Assembly: GCA_023435565.1 (NCBI GenBank)
Contig: JAEYRN010000077.1
Coordinates: 1 to 23,800 of the forward strand
Origin: Bacillota bacterium
GTDB taxonomy: Bacteria > Bacillota > UBA4882 > UBA8346
Direction: 5' to 3'
Length of the DNA: 23,800 nt
Part shown: piece by piece, positions 8,848 through 16,533 of the stretch
How the letters are laid out: each line of letters starts with the position of its first letter
How positions within the stretch are numbered: the first letter of the stretch is position 1
The notes under the pieces: model-generated
What the model was told of the DNA's origin: nothing
Database searches by the model: none
Seen by the model: only the letters and a program-made list of their open reading frames with translations
Made by a program: the position numbers and the translations under genes

Positions 8848-9402
8848 ATGAAAAAACTTATAATTTTGTTTTTAGCTTTTGGACTTTTAATTGGAGGAAC
8901 CGTTACCGCTCAAGCTTCAGACAGATCCGGTTTTGGACTGGAAACGGATTTAATGGTCTACCGAATTGGCGAGAGTGATAGTTACTCTTTCGGAGCAAAC
9001 TATTATAAGGATCAGTTCAAATACTCCTTATTTAATTATCACATTAACGTAGTGGATGCCCATCTGACTGAAGGTTTTTCAAAAAATATTGTTGACGCCT
9101 ATGTTTGTAAAGTCGAACGGTATTTTAATGTGAATGCTTCCGGTTTTTTTCTTGGCGGAGGAATATTATATGAATCCAGCGATTTAACTACTTCTGCAAA
9201 TTCTCAAAAAGGCCATTTAAATATGTATTCATTATTAATATCACTGGGCTATGATTGGAATCCAACGAAAAAGTTCCATATCATACCTAATCTACACATA
9301 TTATTACCCTTAGAAGATACGGATCTTAAAATTGGAACCGATGAAGTGAAACTTGCTTCATGGGGTCTCGAACCAGGGGTAAAAATTGGTATTGAATTTT
9401 AA
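8848..9402 (+). CDS. Small outer-membrane beta-barrel-like protein
   Basis: A 184-residue secreted protein. The signal peptide (about 1-23, ending AQA) is clear, and an AGGGAG ribosome binding site precedes the ATG. The mature part is a series of amphipathic strands (SFGANYYKDQF, GFFLGGGILYE, MYSLLISLGYDW, WGLEPGVKIGIEF) with aromatic girdles, ending in phenylalanine. This is the general pattern of an eight-strand outer-membrane barrel with a C-terminal aromatic recognition signal. It follows the metalloprotease gene by 118 AT-rich bases, and a strong terminator ends the unit. I cannot name a family; an extracellular beta-sandwich is the alternative. Confidence 0.6.
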   Translation: MKKLIILFLAFGLLIGGTVTAQASDRSGFGLETDLMVYRIGESDSYSFGANYYKDQFKYSLFNYHINVVDAHLTEGFSKNIVDAYVCKVERYFNVNASGFFLGGGILYESSDLTTSANSQKGHLNMYSLLISLGYDWNPTKKFHIIPNLHILLPLEDTDLKIGTDEVKLASWGLEPGVKIGIEF

Positions 9403-9421
9403 GTTTAAAATTCCTGGATTG

Positions 9422-9459
9422 ATTATCTGAGAGGCTCCAACCTCTCAGATAATATTTTT
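9422..9459 (+). terminator. Strong rho-independent terminator
   Basis: A perfect 13-bp stem, ATTATCTGAGAGG (9422-9434) with its complement (9441-9453), has a 6-base loop and is followed by ATTTTT. It ends the beta-barrel gene and separates it from the convergent trehalose gene. Confidence 0.9.
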
Positions 9460-9486
9460 ACATTCTAAATAGAAATTTACTTCATC

Positions 9487-11730
9487 CTATTTATTTACCA
9501 TGACTTTTTCACTAAGTTCGGCCAGTGACTTAAGCAAACTTCGGGAGGCTTCCAGCGATTCCAGATAATAACGGGCTTTAGTAAATGCCGTAAAGCCCAC
9601 CTTTACACTCCAGGCCTCTTCAGGTAAAACTCCAAAGATATCTTCGTCGGTCCAATCATCGCCCATCCCCAATATAAAATCCCAGTTTTCCTTCTCCAAC
9701 CAGTTGGCGGAAGCTTTACCCTTATTAATATCCACCGGCTTTACTTCAATCACTTTATTTCCCGACAAAACCTGGAGTCCGGTGGCATTTAGCAATACTC
9801 TGATATTATCCACCAATTCCTTAGCTCGGAGCGAACCCAACTCCGGTTCGGACTTTCGGTAATGCCAAACTAAAGCGGAGGATTTTTCTTCAATAAACGT
9901 TCCCGGGGTCCGTTCGGCATAAACCTCAAGAAGCGGATATATATTGGCTTTCCAGTCGGTATCGTTTCCTTTCCGGGTCGATTCCCAATCTAAAGATTCT
10001 TTCTCTCTGATCCAGGCTCCATGTTCGGCTACTAAGTCAACGGCGGTCCCGCTAAGCCACTCCTCAAGTGAATCTCTGTCCCGCCCGCTAATAACTACCA
10101 CTTTATTTTTGGGGTCATCAGTAAGGTTTTTAAGCAATTTGATTAATTCTTCATCGGGTTTTGCTTGTTCCGGTTTCTTTTTAAAAGAAACCAAGGTCCC
10201 ATCATAATCAAGTAAAAGTAATCTTTTGGCCGCCTGCTCATAGTTAGAAACCAATTCTTTTTTTAGACGTCCGGCTAATAAACGTTGCTGATTCTGTTCC
10301 TGGTTCTCTTTGGTATTAAGTAATTGTTCCACAAAATCATCGGCCCAACGGAAGACATTATAGCGTTTAATACGATTGACCATTAACTTTAAAGCAGCTT
10401 TTTTATCTTCTTCCGGCATGGTCAGACCTTGGTAAATTGACTCTGCCATACTATTAACGTTATTGGGATTGATAATAATCGCCTCCCCCAATTCCGCGGC
10501 TGAACCGGCAGTTTCGCTTAAAACCAACATCCCATTCTTTAACTGGCCTTGGCAGGCCAGATACTCTTTGGAGACTAAATTCATTCCATCCCGGAGCGGA
10601 GTCACCAATGCCAAATCGGCGGAGGTATATAAACTAACCAGAGTTGAGAATGGAACTGAACGGTACATGTAAAGAATCGGCGACCATCCGGGAGTACCGA
10701 ACCTGCCGTTGATTTTCCCCACCAATTCGTCAACTTCTTTTTTTAATAATTGATATTGCTGAATCTTATCTCGTGAGGGAACACACAACATTATATAGGT
10801 GACTTTTCCATGCCAATCCGGATATTGCTCTAAGAAAACCTCAAAAGCCTTTAACCGTTCCGGAATTCCCTTGGTAAAATCCAGCCGATCAACGGAAAGG
10901 ATTACCTTATTATTTTTTAAGCTTTTCATTAACTTATTGTTTTCCGAGTTAACTTCCTCGGAACCAACAGTATTAATGAATTTTGCAGCGTCAATACCCA
11001 TTGGAAAGGTGTCAACCTTTACAACTCTAGCATCAACTACAATTTGGCCGTAGTTTTGTTCTTTACCGAGAATTCTTAGGATACAACTTAAAAAATGCCG
11101 ACTGTAATCATAAGTATGAAAACCGATCAAATCCGCTCCCAAGATCCCATTGAGAATTTCGTTCCGCCAAGGAAGGTAACGAAAGACTTCCATTGATGGA
11201 AAGGGAATATGCAAGAAAAAACCGATTGTGGCTTCGGGAAGCTCCTTTCGAATCATTTCCGGCAATAACATCAATTGATAATCTTGGACCCAGATGATAT
11301 CGTCGGGTCGGACTACTTCCAATAAAACCCGGCTGTATTTTTCATTAACACTCTTGTAAAATTCCCATTCCGTAGGATCATAAGAACAACGCGCCGGAAA
11401 ATAATGAAATAACGGCCACACAGTATCGTTACTAAACCCGTTGTAATATTTTTTTATCTCTAAATTCGACAGATAGACAGGATAACAATTATATTCATTT
11501 AGTAAGCGGTCCTTTAGCGCTATCTTTTCTTTGTCGGTGGTAGGACTCAAACCGGGCCATCCTATCCAGAGCCCTTCTTGTTCATGGTGATATGAAGCCA
11601 AACCGGTGGCCAATCCTCCGGAACTGGGACTAATAACGGTCTGTCCATTATCTTTGGAAACGCTAATCGGTAACCGGTTCGAGATAATTATAACTCTTCT
11701 ACCGGCGAGTTTATTAGCCTTTTCTTTCAT
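9487..11730 (-). CDS. otsAB: Bifunctional trehalose-6-phosphate synthase/phosphatase
   Basis: A fused enzyme of about 747 residues that makes trehalose from UDP- or another NDP-glucose and glucose-6-phosphate. The N-terminal GT20 domain (about 10-470) has SNRLPIS, the GGLATGL loop, GWPGL, HIPFP, GFHTYDY, DRLDFTKGIPERL (glucose-6-phosphate and nucleotide contacts) and RDGMNLVSKEY. The C-terminal HAD phosphatase (about 495-745) has LDYDGTL with the nucleophile Asp, VISGRD and GMGDDWTDED. The first in-frame ATG (11736) is only 2 bases from GGGAGG. The ATG at 11730 is 8 bases away and is the better start. Two-domain fusions are common in eukaryotes and found in some bacteria. The likely role is osmotic, desiccation or spore protection. 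It is transcribed alone. Confidence 0.92.
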   Translation of the reverse strand: MKEKANKLAGRRVIIISNRLPISVSKDNGQTVISPSSGGLATGLASYHHEQEGLWIGWPGLSPTTDKEKIALKDRLLNEYNCYPVYLSNLEIKKYYNGFSNDTVWPLFHYFPARCSYDPTEWEFYKSVNEKYSRVLLEVVRPDDIIWVQDYQLMLLPEMIRKELPEATIGFFLHIPFPSMEVFRYLPWRNEILNGILGADLIGFHTYDYSRHFLSCILRILGKEQNYGQIVVDARVVKVDTFPMGIDAAKFINTVGSEEVNSENNKLMKSLKNNKVILSVDRLDFTKGIPERLKAFEVFLEQYPDWHGKVTYIMLCVPSRDKIQQYQLLKKEVDELVGKINGRFGTPGWSPILYMYRSVPFSTLVSLYTSADLALVTPLRDGMNLVSKEYLACQGQLKNGMLVLSETAGSAAELGEAIIINPNNVNSMAESIYQGLTMPEEDKKAALKLMVNRIKRYNVFRWADDFVEQLLNTKENQEQNQQRLLAGRLKKELVSNYEQAAKRLLLLDYDGTLVSFKKKPEQAKPDEELIKLLKNLTDDPKNKVVVISGRDRDSLEEWLSGTAVDLVAEHGAWIREKESLDWESTRKGNDTDWKANIYPLLEVYAERTPGTFIEEKSSALVWHYRKSEPELGSLRAKELVDNIRVLLNATGLQVLSGNKVIEVKPVDINKGKASANWLEKENWDFILGMGDDWTDEDIFGVLPEEAWSVKVGFTAFTKARYYLESLEASRSLLKSLAELSEKVMVNK

Positions 11731-11937
11731 TACCATTACCTCCCTTTACTAGGCTTCTCCAAACATACCAATGAACCCTTTTTATTATGGCTATTTTTTA
11801 GTAAAGGCTTTAAGATTATTATTTACAACCCTAAGATTCCATAGTAAAATATTTAGATATATCAAAAAGCAAGCAGACGTTTTCTGATTTTTTCAAAATA
11901 TATTCAATTCAATATTATTATCGTTTAGGTGGCTATC

Positions 11938-13305
11938 ATGAAAGAACTCTTTAAGGATCGATTATTTTTAAAACAAGTCTTGGTTATTACGTTACCGTTC
12001 GCCTTTCAAAACCTGATTTCAGCTTCATTAAATATGGTCGACACTATTATGATCGGCCGCTTGGGCGAAGCGGAAATTGCTGCCGTCGGTCTGTCGAATC
12101 AAGTCTTCTTCTTATTTCATTTGCTTTTATTCGGTGTCAACAGCGGCGCCGCCATCTTCACAGCTCAATTTTGGGGCAACCGGGACGTTAAAGGTATTCG
12201 TAAGGTATTGGGAATCGCCTTAATTACCGGGACAACCGTCGGTCTTTTCTTTTCGCTGGTAGGTATTATTATTCCCGGCCATATTATAAGTCTCTTTTCT
12301 ACCGATCCGGATGTTATTCGTCTGGGAAGCCAATATTTACAATTAGTCTCTATCAGTAATGTATTTAATGCCGTCACTATGGCTTATGCTTTCACCCTTC
12401 GCAGCGCCGGACAAGTCACATTACCGGTAATTATCAATTTTATAGCGCTATGTATTAATACCTGTTTTAACTATTTGCTAATATATGGTCACTATGGTTT
12501 TCCCCGGATGGAAGTTAAAGGGGCTGCTATAGCCACTGTTTTGGCCCGTCTTCTTGAATGTTTATTAATTATTGCTGTCATTTATGGAAAGAAGCTGGTC
12601 CCTGCAGGTAAATTAAAGGAATTAACCGGCTTCAATTCGGGCTTCGTGGGAAAATACTTCAAAACAACCGCTCCGGTAATTTTTAATGAATTTTTTTGGG
12701 CATTGGGAGTAACCATGTTTGCGGTAGTTTACGCCAGAATGGGGACCGGGACCATCGCGGCAATTAACATATTTGCCACGGTTGAACGACTCTCGATGGT
12801 AGTCTTCTTCGGGTTGGCCCAAGCAGCCGCGGTTATGATCGGTAATCAAATCGGCGCCGGAGGAGAATCGGACGCTCTATGCTATGCCAAACGCTTTTGT
12901 TGTTTCGGCCCCCTATTGGGCCTCTTAATCGGAGGCAGCTTGATTTTTGCAGCAGATCTGATTTTATCGGTTTATAATGTCCCGTCGGAAGTGATAAAAA
13001 TAGCCAAACAGATTATCTTGGTATACTCTATAATCATGCCGTTTAAAATCTTTAACCTAATTAATGTGGTCGGCGTTTTGCGCAGCGGCGGCGATACCAG
13101 ATTCAGCCTGATCTTAGATACGGTAGGACTCTGGCTAATCGCAGTTCCACTTGCGTTTCTGAGCGGCTTGGTTTGGAAACTCCCCCCTCACCTGGTTTAC
13201 CTTTTAACAGCTTTAGAGGAAGTCTTCAAACTGGGATTAGGAGCCAATCGTCTCCTGACCGGAAAATGGATCAATAATTTAACCCATTTAGGGCATTCCG
13301 GTTAA
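11938..13305 (+). CDS. MATE-family multidrug/metabolite exporter
   Basis: A 12-helix inner-membrane antiporter of 455 residues, the usual MATE length. Typical stretches are ITLPFAFQNLISASLNMVDTIM at the N-terminus, GNRDVKGIRKVLGIAL, and, in the second half, a repeat with AAAVMIGNQIGAGGESDA and GVLRSGGDTRFSL. By family it exports cationic drugs or metabolites in exchange for Na+ or H+. ATG 11938 is 5 bases after AGGTGG and is preferred over the in-frame GTG at 11929, which overlaps that site. It is divergent from the trehalose gene across 192 AT-rich bases, where I see no clear promoter. Its substrate is unknown. Confidence 0.9.
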   Translation: MKELFKDRLFLKQVLVITLPFAFQNLISASLNMVDTIMIGRLGEAEIAAVGLSNQVFFLFHLLLFGVNSGAAIFTAQFWGNRDVKGIRKVLGIALITGTTVGLFFSLVGIIIPGHIISLFSTDPDVIRLGSQYLQLVSISNVFNAVTMAYAFTLRSAGQVTLPVIINFIALCINTCFNYLLIYGHYGFPRMEVKGAAIATVLARLLECLLIIAVIYGKKLVPAGKLKELTGFNSGFVGKYFKTTAPVIFNEFFWALGVTMFAVVYARMGTGTIAAINIFATVERLSMVVFFGLAQAAAVMIGNQIGAGGESDALCYAKRFCCFGPLLGLLIGGSLIFAADLILSVYNVPSEVIKIAKQIILVYSIIMPFKIFNLINVVGVLRSGGDTRFSLILDTVGLWLIAVPLAFLSGLVWKLPPHLVYLLTALEEVFKLGLGANRLLTGKWINNLTHLGHSG

Positions 13306-13313
13306 GGCAAGAG

Positions 13314-13392
13314 AAAGGGGTGAATGGTAAAGGATAAAATGAAAGAGTAAATGATTTAGTTTTACACTTTTCCCTTTACACTTTACCCTTTT
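13314..13392. terminator. Long imperfect inverted repeat between convergent genes
   Basis: A purine-rich left half (AAAGGGGTGAATGGTAAAGG...) is roughly complementary to the pyrimidine-rich right half (...CCCTTTACACTTTACCCTTT). A T run follows on the plus side. It fills nearly the whole gap between the MATE gene and the reductase gene, fitting a bidirectional terminator. Confidence 0.45.
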
Positions 13393-14313
13393 TCACACCC
13401 CAACCGGAACCCGCTGTATTAAGTACTCCCATGCATTAATGGCGGCTTTGGCCCCTTCTCCGGCAGCGATAATGATCTGCTTCTCCGGGACCGTGGTGGC
13501 ATCCCCGGCTGCAAACAGCCCCGGAACGTTAGTCTTACACTCACAGTCGATTTTAATCTCGCCACTTGCGGTCTTTTCAACCAAACCATCAACAAACTCG
13601 GTATTCGGTTCCAGGCCGATTTCGATGAACACCCCTTGTACCGGCAGTTCGAACCGTTCCTTGGTTTCCGCCTTTTCTACCACTACTCTTTCCACCATTT
13701 TTGTGCCTTTAATCTCAGCCACGGTATATCCGATATATTGTTTTAATTTGGCGACCTCTTTTAAACGTTCAATAAAGACTGCATCCGCGGTCAACTCAGT
13801 TAAGGAAATCAAATGAATCTCCGAAGCATAGTTATTTAGGTCGAAAACGGCTTTCAGCGCCGAATTGCCCCCGCCGACAATGGCCACGGGCACATCCCGA
13901 AAAAGCGGAGCGTCACAGGTGGAACAATAACTGACTCCCTTGTTGCGAAACTCATTTTCTCCAGGTACATTCAGTGTTTGAGGCCGTTTTCCGGTAGTCA
14001 CAATCACCGTTCGAGCCGTGTGCTCTCCCTGATCGATGGTTTTAACGGTAAAAAATTCGTCGCTATTTTGAATGGTTTGGACGTCTGTTTGAATCTGGTC
14101 CATCCGGTGTTCCTTAACCTGGGCCTCAAACCGGTCCATTAAAGCCTGACCGTCAATCTCCGTAAATCCCATGTAGTTCTCAATGTCGGTAGTCCAATTG
14201 ACCTGCCCGCCAAAATCCTTACTGACAATAGCTGTTTTTAACCCTTTACGGGCGGCGAACACTCCGGCGGTCATCCCGGCCGGCCCGGCGCCGATGATAA
14301 TTACGTCATACAT
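13393..14313 (-). CDS. trxB: Thioredoxin reductase-like FAD-dependent disulfide reductase
   Basis: A flavoenzyme of 306 residues. The FAD-binding motif GAGPAG is at 8-13. The redox-active pair is Cys130-S-T-Cys133 in YCSTCDAP. The NADPH-binding motif GGGNSA is at about 147-152, and the C-terminal FAD contact is GLFAAGDATT. It should pass electrons from NAD(P)H through FAD to a small thiol protein. The gene for a glutaredoxin-like protein lies just upstream, 9 bases away, so that protein is the likely partner. Such reductase/glutaredoxin pairs often serve peroxide or selenium-thiol metabolism in anaerobes. TAGGAGTAA precedes the ATG. The CSTC motif differs slightly from the classical CATC of TrxB. 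Confidence 0.87.
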   Translation of the reverse strand: MYDVIIIGAGPAGMTAGVFAARKGLKTAIVSKDFGGQVNWTTDIENYMGFTEIDGQALMDRFEAQVKEHRMDQIQTDVQTIQNSDEFFTVKTIDQGEHTARTVIVTTGKRPQTLNVPGENEFRNKGVSYCSTCDAPLFRDVPVAIVGGGNSALKAVFDLNNYASEIHLISLTELTADAVFIERLKEVAKLKQYIGYTVAEIKGTKMVERVVVEKAETKERFELPVQGVFIEIGLEPNTEFVDGLVEKTASGEIKIDCECKTNVPGLFAAGDATTVPEKQIIIAAGEGAKAAINAWEYLIQRVPVGV

Positions 14314-14322
14314 GACTTACTC

Positions 14323-14553
14323 CTATAATATTAACTTGTCAATATTCTCCGGGCTAAAGCCGACCACATAAAGACTGCCCTTAGAGACCACCGGGACGCT
14401 GCGCTGGCCGGTGAGGTCGATCATCTTATCCGCCGCCTCCCGATCTTCAGCCACATTTTTCTCCTCGTAATCGACTCCGTGATTGTCTAAATACTCTTTT
14501 GCTTTAACGCACCAAGGACATTGAGGGGTGGTATATACGGTAACGTCGCTCAT
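14323..14553 (-). CDS. Glutaredoxin-like thiol-disulfide carrier (NrdH/YruB type)
   Basis: A 76-residue thioredoxin-fold protein with active site Cys12-P-W-Cys15. It has the cis-proline loop SVPVV and the C-terminal GFSPENID typical of small glutaredoxin-like proteins reduced by thioredoxin reductase. It is cytoplasmic. A GGGAGG ribosome binding site stands before the ATG. It is the first gene of a two-gene operon with the reductase, which supports a direct electron-transfer pair. Confidence 0.88.
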   Translation of the reverse strand: MSDVTVYTTPQCPWCVKAKEYLDNHGVDYEEKNVAEDREAADKMIDLTGQRSVPVVSKGSLYVVGFSPENIDKLIL

Positions 14554-14627
14554 TTTAATTCCTCCCTTTAGTTAGTTATCGTTTTTTTAGTATTCCAATC
14601 TGTTGGGAGGATATCCGCCGAACTATT

Positions 14628-14939
14628 TTACCTTTTTGCCTGAATCCCGAACTCTTTCCACGACTCTTGCGGCATCTCCAGTTTGACAATCTTCCGGATT
14701 TCGGCGGCTATTTCAAAAAGAATGACGCATTCCGCCTCCAACTCGGCGGTCTTCTCCTTCATCCTGGCCTTCAAAGCTTCCTGCTCCGAGTTGACCCTTT
14801 TAACTTTACTATGCTGTTCGATAAAACGCGCGAGTAGTTCCTGGGTAAGCCCCCGTTTTGCCAGCCGCTCTTGATTGGCTGCGCAACCGTCAACCATTAC
14901 CGTGATCTCGTCCATTCTTTCAGCATATGATAATGCCAT
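14628..14939 (-). CDS. Small coiled-coil protein of unknown function
   Basis: A 103-residue soluble protein with a very good ribosome binding site (GAGGAGGG, 7 bases before the ATG). It is mostly helical and rich in Glu, Lys, Ala and Leu, with likely coiled-coil stretches at about 35-90 (SEQEALKARMKEKTAELEAE). Two cysteines (in DGCAANQ and ECVILFE) are not arranged as a metal or redox motif. It may be co-transcribed with the glutaredoxin operon 75 bases downstream, but no shared promoter can be seen. I do not recognise the family. Base use matches the core genes nearby. Confidence 0.6.
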   Translation of the reverse strand: MALSYAERMDEITVMVDGCAANQERLAKRGLTQELLARFIEQHSKVKRVNSEQEALKARMKEKTAELEAECVILFEIAAEIRKIVKLEMPQESWKEFGIQAKR

Positions 14940-15071
14940 TTTTGACCCTCCTCAATGAATAATTTTAAATCTTTCCAGTTTGAAACCCTAATTATTGTTT
15001 TATAGGAAAAATTTGTCTCAATTAATATAACATACCATTATTTGAAATGCAATAATTTTAGCCCATTTTTT

Positions 15072-15290
15072 GGAATTTATTTTCCTAGCGGAATATTTTA
15101 TCTTCCATTAAGAACCTCCAATATTCGGCTGGAATATTCCATATTCATGATTGAATATTGAACATTCCAAGTAGAATATTAATCATTCTTTCAAGAATCT
15201 TTACGTTCTCAAAGGAATATCTTATTTTCTTGATGGAATAATTTATTTTCCCGAATGAGTATTTATCATTCCGGATGGAATGTATGAATT
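15072..15290. repeat. Degenerate tandem array with 21-base period
   Basis: GAAT (or a close variant) recurs at 15132, 15153, 15174, 15195, 15215, 15236, 15257 and 15278, spaced 20-21 bases. Weaker copies extend left to about 15072. ATTC or TTTC falls about 11 bases after each, so each unit is a quasi-palindrome with consensus near GAATATTTATCATTCCNGATG. On the minus strand the array reads as seven-residue repeats (YSFGKIN, YSIKKIR, YSFENVK, ILERMIN, ILLGMFN) in a 69-residue frame (15145-15354) lacking a convincing ribosome binding site. It lies in the 780-base gap before the cassette array. It is not CRISPR: there are no unique spacers. Confidence 0.75.
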
Positions 15291-15345
15291 TATTGAGTTG
15301 TTTATCTAAAATCATTAGAAATTGTTTTTTTAAATATATTTTTAT

Positions 15346-15382
15346 AAATGACAAATGTCATTTTTGTAATGACAATTATCAT
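15346..15382. promoter_or_regulatory. Pair of operator-like palindromes
   Basis: AAATGACA-AA-TGTCATTT (15346-15363) is a perfect 8-bp palindrome with a 2-base centre. ATGACAATTATCAT (15369-15382) is a 12-of-14 palindrome sharing the TGACA half-site. Their centres are 21 bases apart, two helical turns, as expected for cooperative binding of a dimeric repressor. No regulator gene is nearby. Confidence 0.4.
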
Positions 15383-15603
15383 AAATTGTTAATTCGTGAT
15401 TTATATGATAAAATGTTATTGTTTGGATGGAGGGAAAGAGGAATTCCAGCCAGAAGCAAGTAGCCGCATATTTATAGCCATCCCCTTCCGTGCTTGGGCT
15501 TAAGTTGAAGGTAAAATACCACCGGCTAATTTTTATAAATTGTACCCATTCAGCTATATGATTAGAAAACGCGATGCGTATTTTCCTATGAATTAGCACC
15601 AAT

Positions 15604-15653
15604 CACGCATCACATATTTTATTCTAAAAATGATACCAAATATGTGATGCGTG
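15604..15653. repeat. 16-bp perfect inverted repeat at the left edge of the cassette array
   Basis: CACGCATCACATATTT (15604-15619) and its exact complement (15638-15653) enclose 18 bases. The right arm overlaps the inferred 5' end of the first cassette. A further GATGCGT copy lies near 15571. It could mark the array entry site or be a remnant of an earlier site. Confidence 0.7.
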
Positions 15654-15665
15654 TATCAGCCCGCG

Positions 15666-15692
15666 AGGTCGGCCCTTCCATGGGCACGACCT
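15666..15692 (+). repeat. Hexaloop hairpin before the DMP19 gene
   Basis: AGGTCG+GCCC, loop TTCCAT, GGGC+A+CGACCT: a 10-bp stem with one bulged A, about 30 bases before the start codon. The hairpin at 21045-21070 has the same design, with compensatory changes in the stem. Confidence 0.65.
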
Positions 15693-15721
15693 TAATAAAA
15701 ACAAAGAATGGAGGCTTTGCT

Positions 15722-16174
15722 ATGATTATTAGAGAAATAAAAAAAGAACTTATTGAAAAAGAACCTTATCAAGTTTGGAATGAATTTACTGATTTAATTG
15801 CTACAGAGGCTTATGAGGATTTAAATGATATTCAACGCAAAGCTCATTTAATATTTTGGTATGATTCGGAAGTAAATAATGGTGGTCATCTTCAATATTT
15901 TGAAAATCAAGGTGTAAATCATTTATCTGAAACGATCAATGCTCTTAGAGATTTAAGTGCTTTTCCCCAAGCGGAAATCTTAGAAAAAGCAAGAAATCAA
16001 TTTTCAATTAAAAAAAGAGAAAAGATAATGTCCGTAGAGAGTTATGTAGATGAAGCTCTTGAGGGAGAATATGAAGATTTTGATAATGAATATTATGAAG
16101 TTACTCCTTCGATTACAGAATTACTAGAAAAATATTTAGAAAAACATAAAGAAGATTTTGTAAAGATAATTTAA
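15722..16174 (+). CDS. DMP19/DUF4375-family protein (cassette 1)
   Basis: A 150-residue soluble acidic protein. ATG 15722 is 7 bases after GGAGG; an upstream in-frame ATG at 15644 would translate the hairpin and the cassette end. The segment YDSEVNNGGHLQYFENQG is the hallmark W/YxxEVxNGGxxQYFxN of DUF4375. The Neisseria member of that family, DMP19, is a DNA-mimic protein that antagonises a repressor. The role here is unknown; DNA mimicry or immunity are the options. The gene is AT-rich compared with the flanking repeats and the core genome. It is the first gene of the cassette array and is followed by hairpin 16197-16221 and repeat A. Confidence 0.75.
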   Translation: MIIREIKKELIEKEPYQVWNEFTDLIATEAYEDLNDIQRKAHLIFWYDSEVNNGGHLQYFENQGVNHLSETINALRDLSAFPQAEILEKARNQFSIKKREKIMSVESYVDEALEGEYEDFDNEYYEVTPSITELLEKYLEKHKEDFVKII

Positions 16175-16196
16175 GGTGGAAAAATGAGGGTCGACC

Positions 16197-16221
16197 CAGT
16201 CCACCATCCGTGGTGCGACTG
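16197..16221 (+). repeat. Hexaloop hairpin after the DMP19 gene
   Basis: CAGT-C-CACC, loop ATCCGT, GGTG-CG-ACTG, just after the stop codon. It has no T run, so it is not a normal terminator. It shares its loop pattern with the hairpins of the other cassettes. Confidence 0.55.
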
Positions 16222-16258
16222 GCGCGTGAGCAAATAACTGCTGTTCAGGGCTGATACT

Positions 16259-16432
16259 ACATATAACACCGCGTTACTGCTTACGGGCGCGGCAATTCAA
16301 AGATGAGTATTCGAAGAAGCAAGCGGTATCACGAAGTGTATTCGAGATGTTAATTCATGAAGAATCGCGCCACATCGCCGGACTTAAGTCGAATACACTA
16401 AGGTCCAGCGACGTCAGTAACGCGGGGACGTT
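16259..16432 (+). repeat. attC-like repeat A
   Basis: Left box ACATATAAC (16259-16267). Basal stem CCGCGTTACTG (16269-16279) pairs perfectly with CAGTAACGCGG (16415-16425). The right end is GTT at 16430. Second stem GGCGCG (16286-16291)/CGCGCC (16366-16371) encloses the conserved ATTCGAAGAAG region. A third hairpin, 16375-16385/16401-16411 (10 of 11, including one G-T pair), carries the loop AAGTCGAATACACTA. The extended left arm GGGCTGATAC (16248-16257) is complementary to GTATCAGCCC (15653-15662) at the start of cassette 1. Confidence 0.75.
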
Positions 16433-16533
16433 AGTCGAAATGTCCACCATCTGGGTCACTCGGCATCCGGCCGCCAGGGGAACGGTGAAAGAATATTTTG
16501 AAAGTCTAAAAAATTCGTTGAAGAGGTATTGTT

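Noticed and set aside
15072..15290. CRISPR array
   Set aside because: The 21-base units run directly into each other and all are diverged; there are no identical repeats separated by unique spacers.
15145..15354. 69-residue minus-strand frame with heptad repeats as a real gene
   Set aside because: It follows the 21-base repeat exactly, has no convincing ribosome binding site, and its start lies inside an operator-like palindrome. It is kept only as a note on the repeat array.
15342..15602. 86-residue minus-strand frame before the cassette array
   Set aside because: There is no ribosome binding site, no recognisable domain, and it crosses the palindromes. The stretch 15421-15600 otherwise shows nothing I can name.
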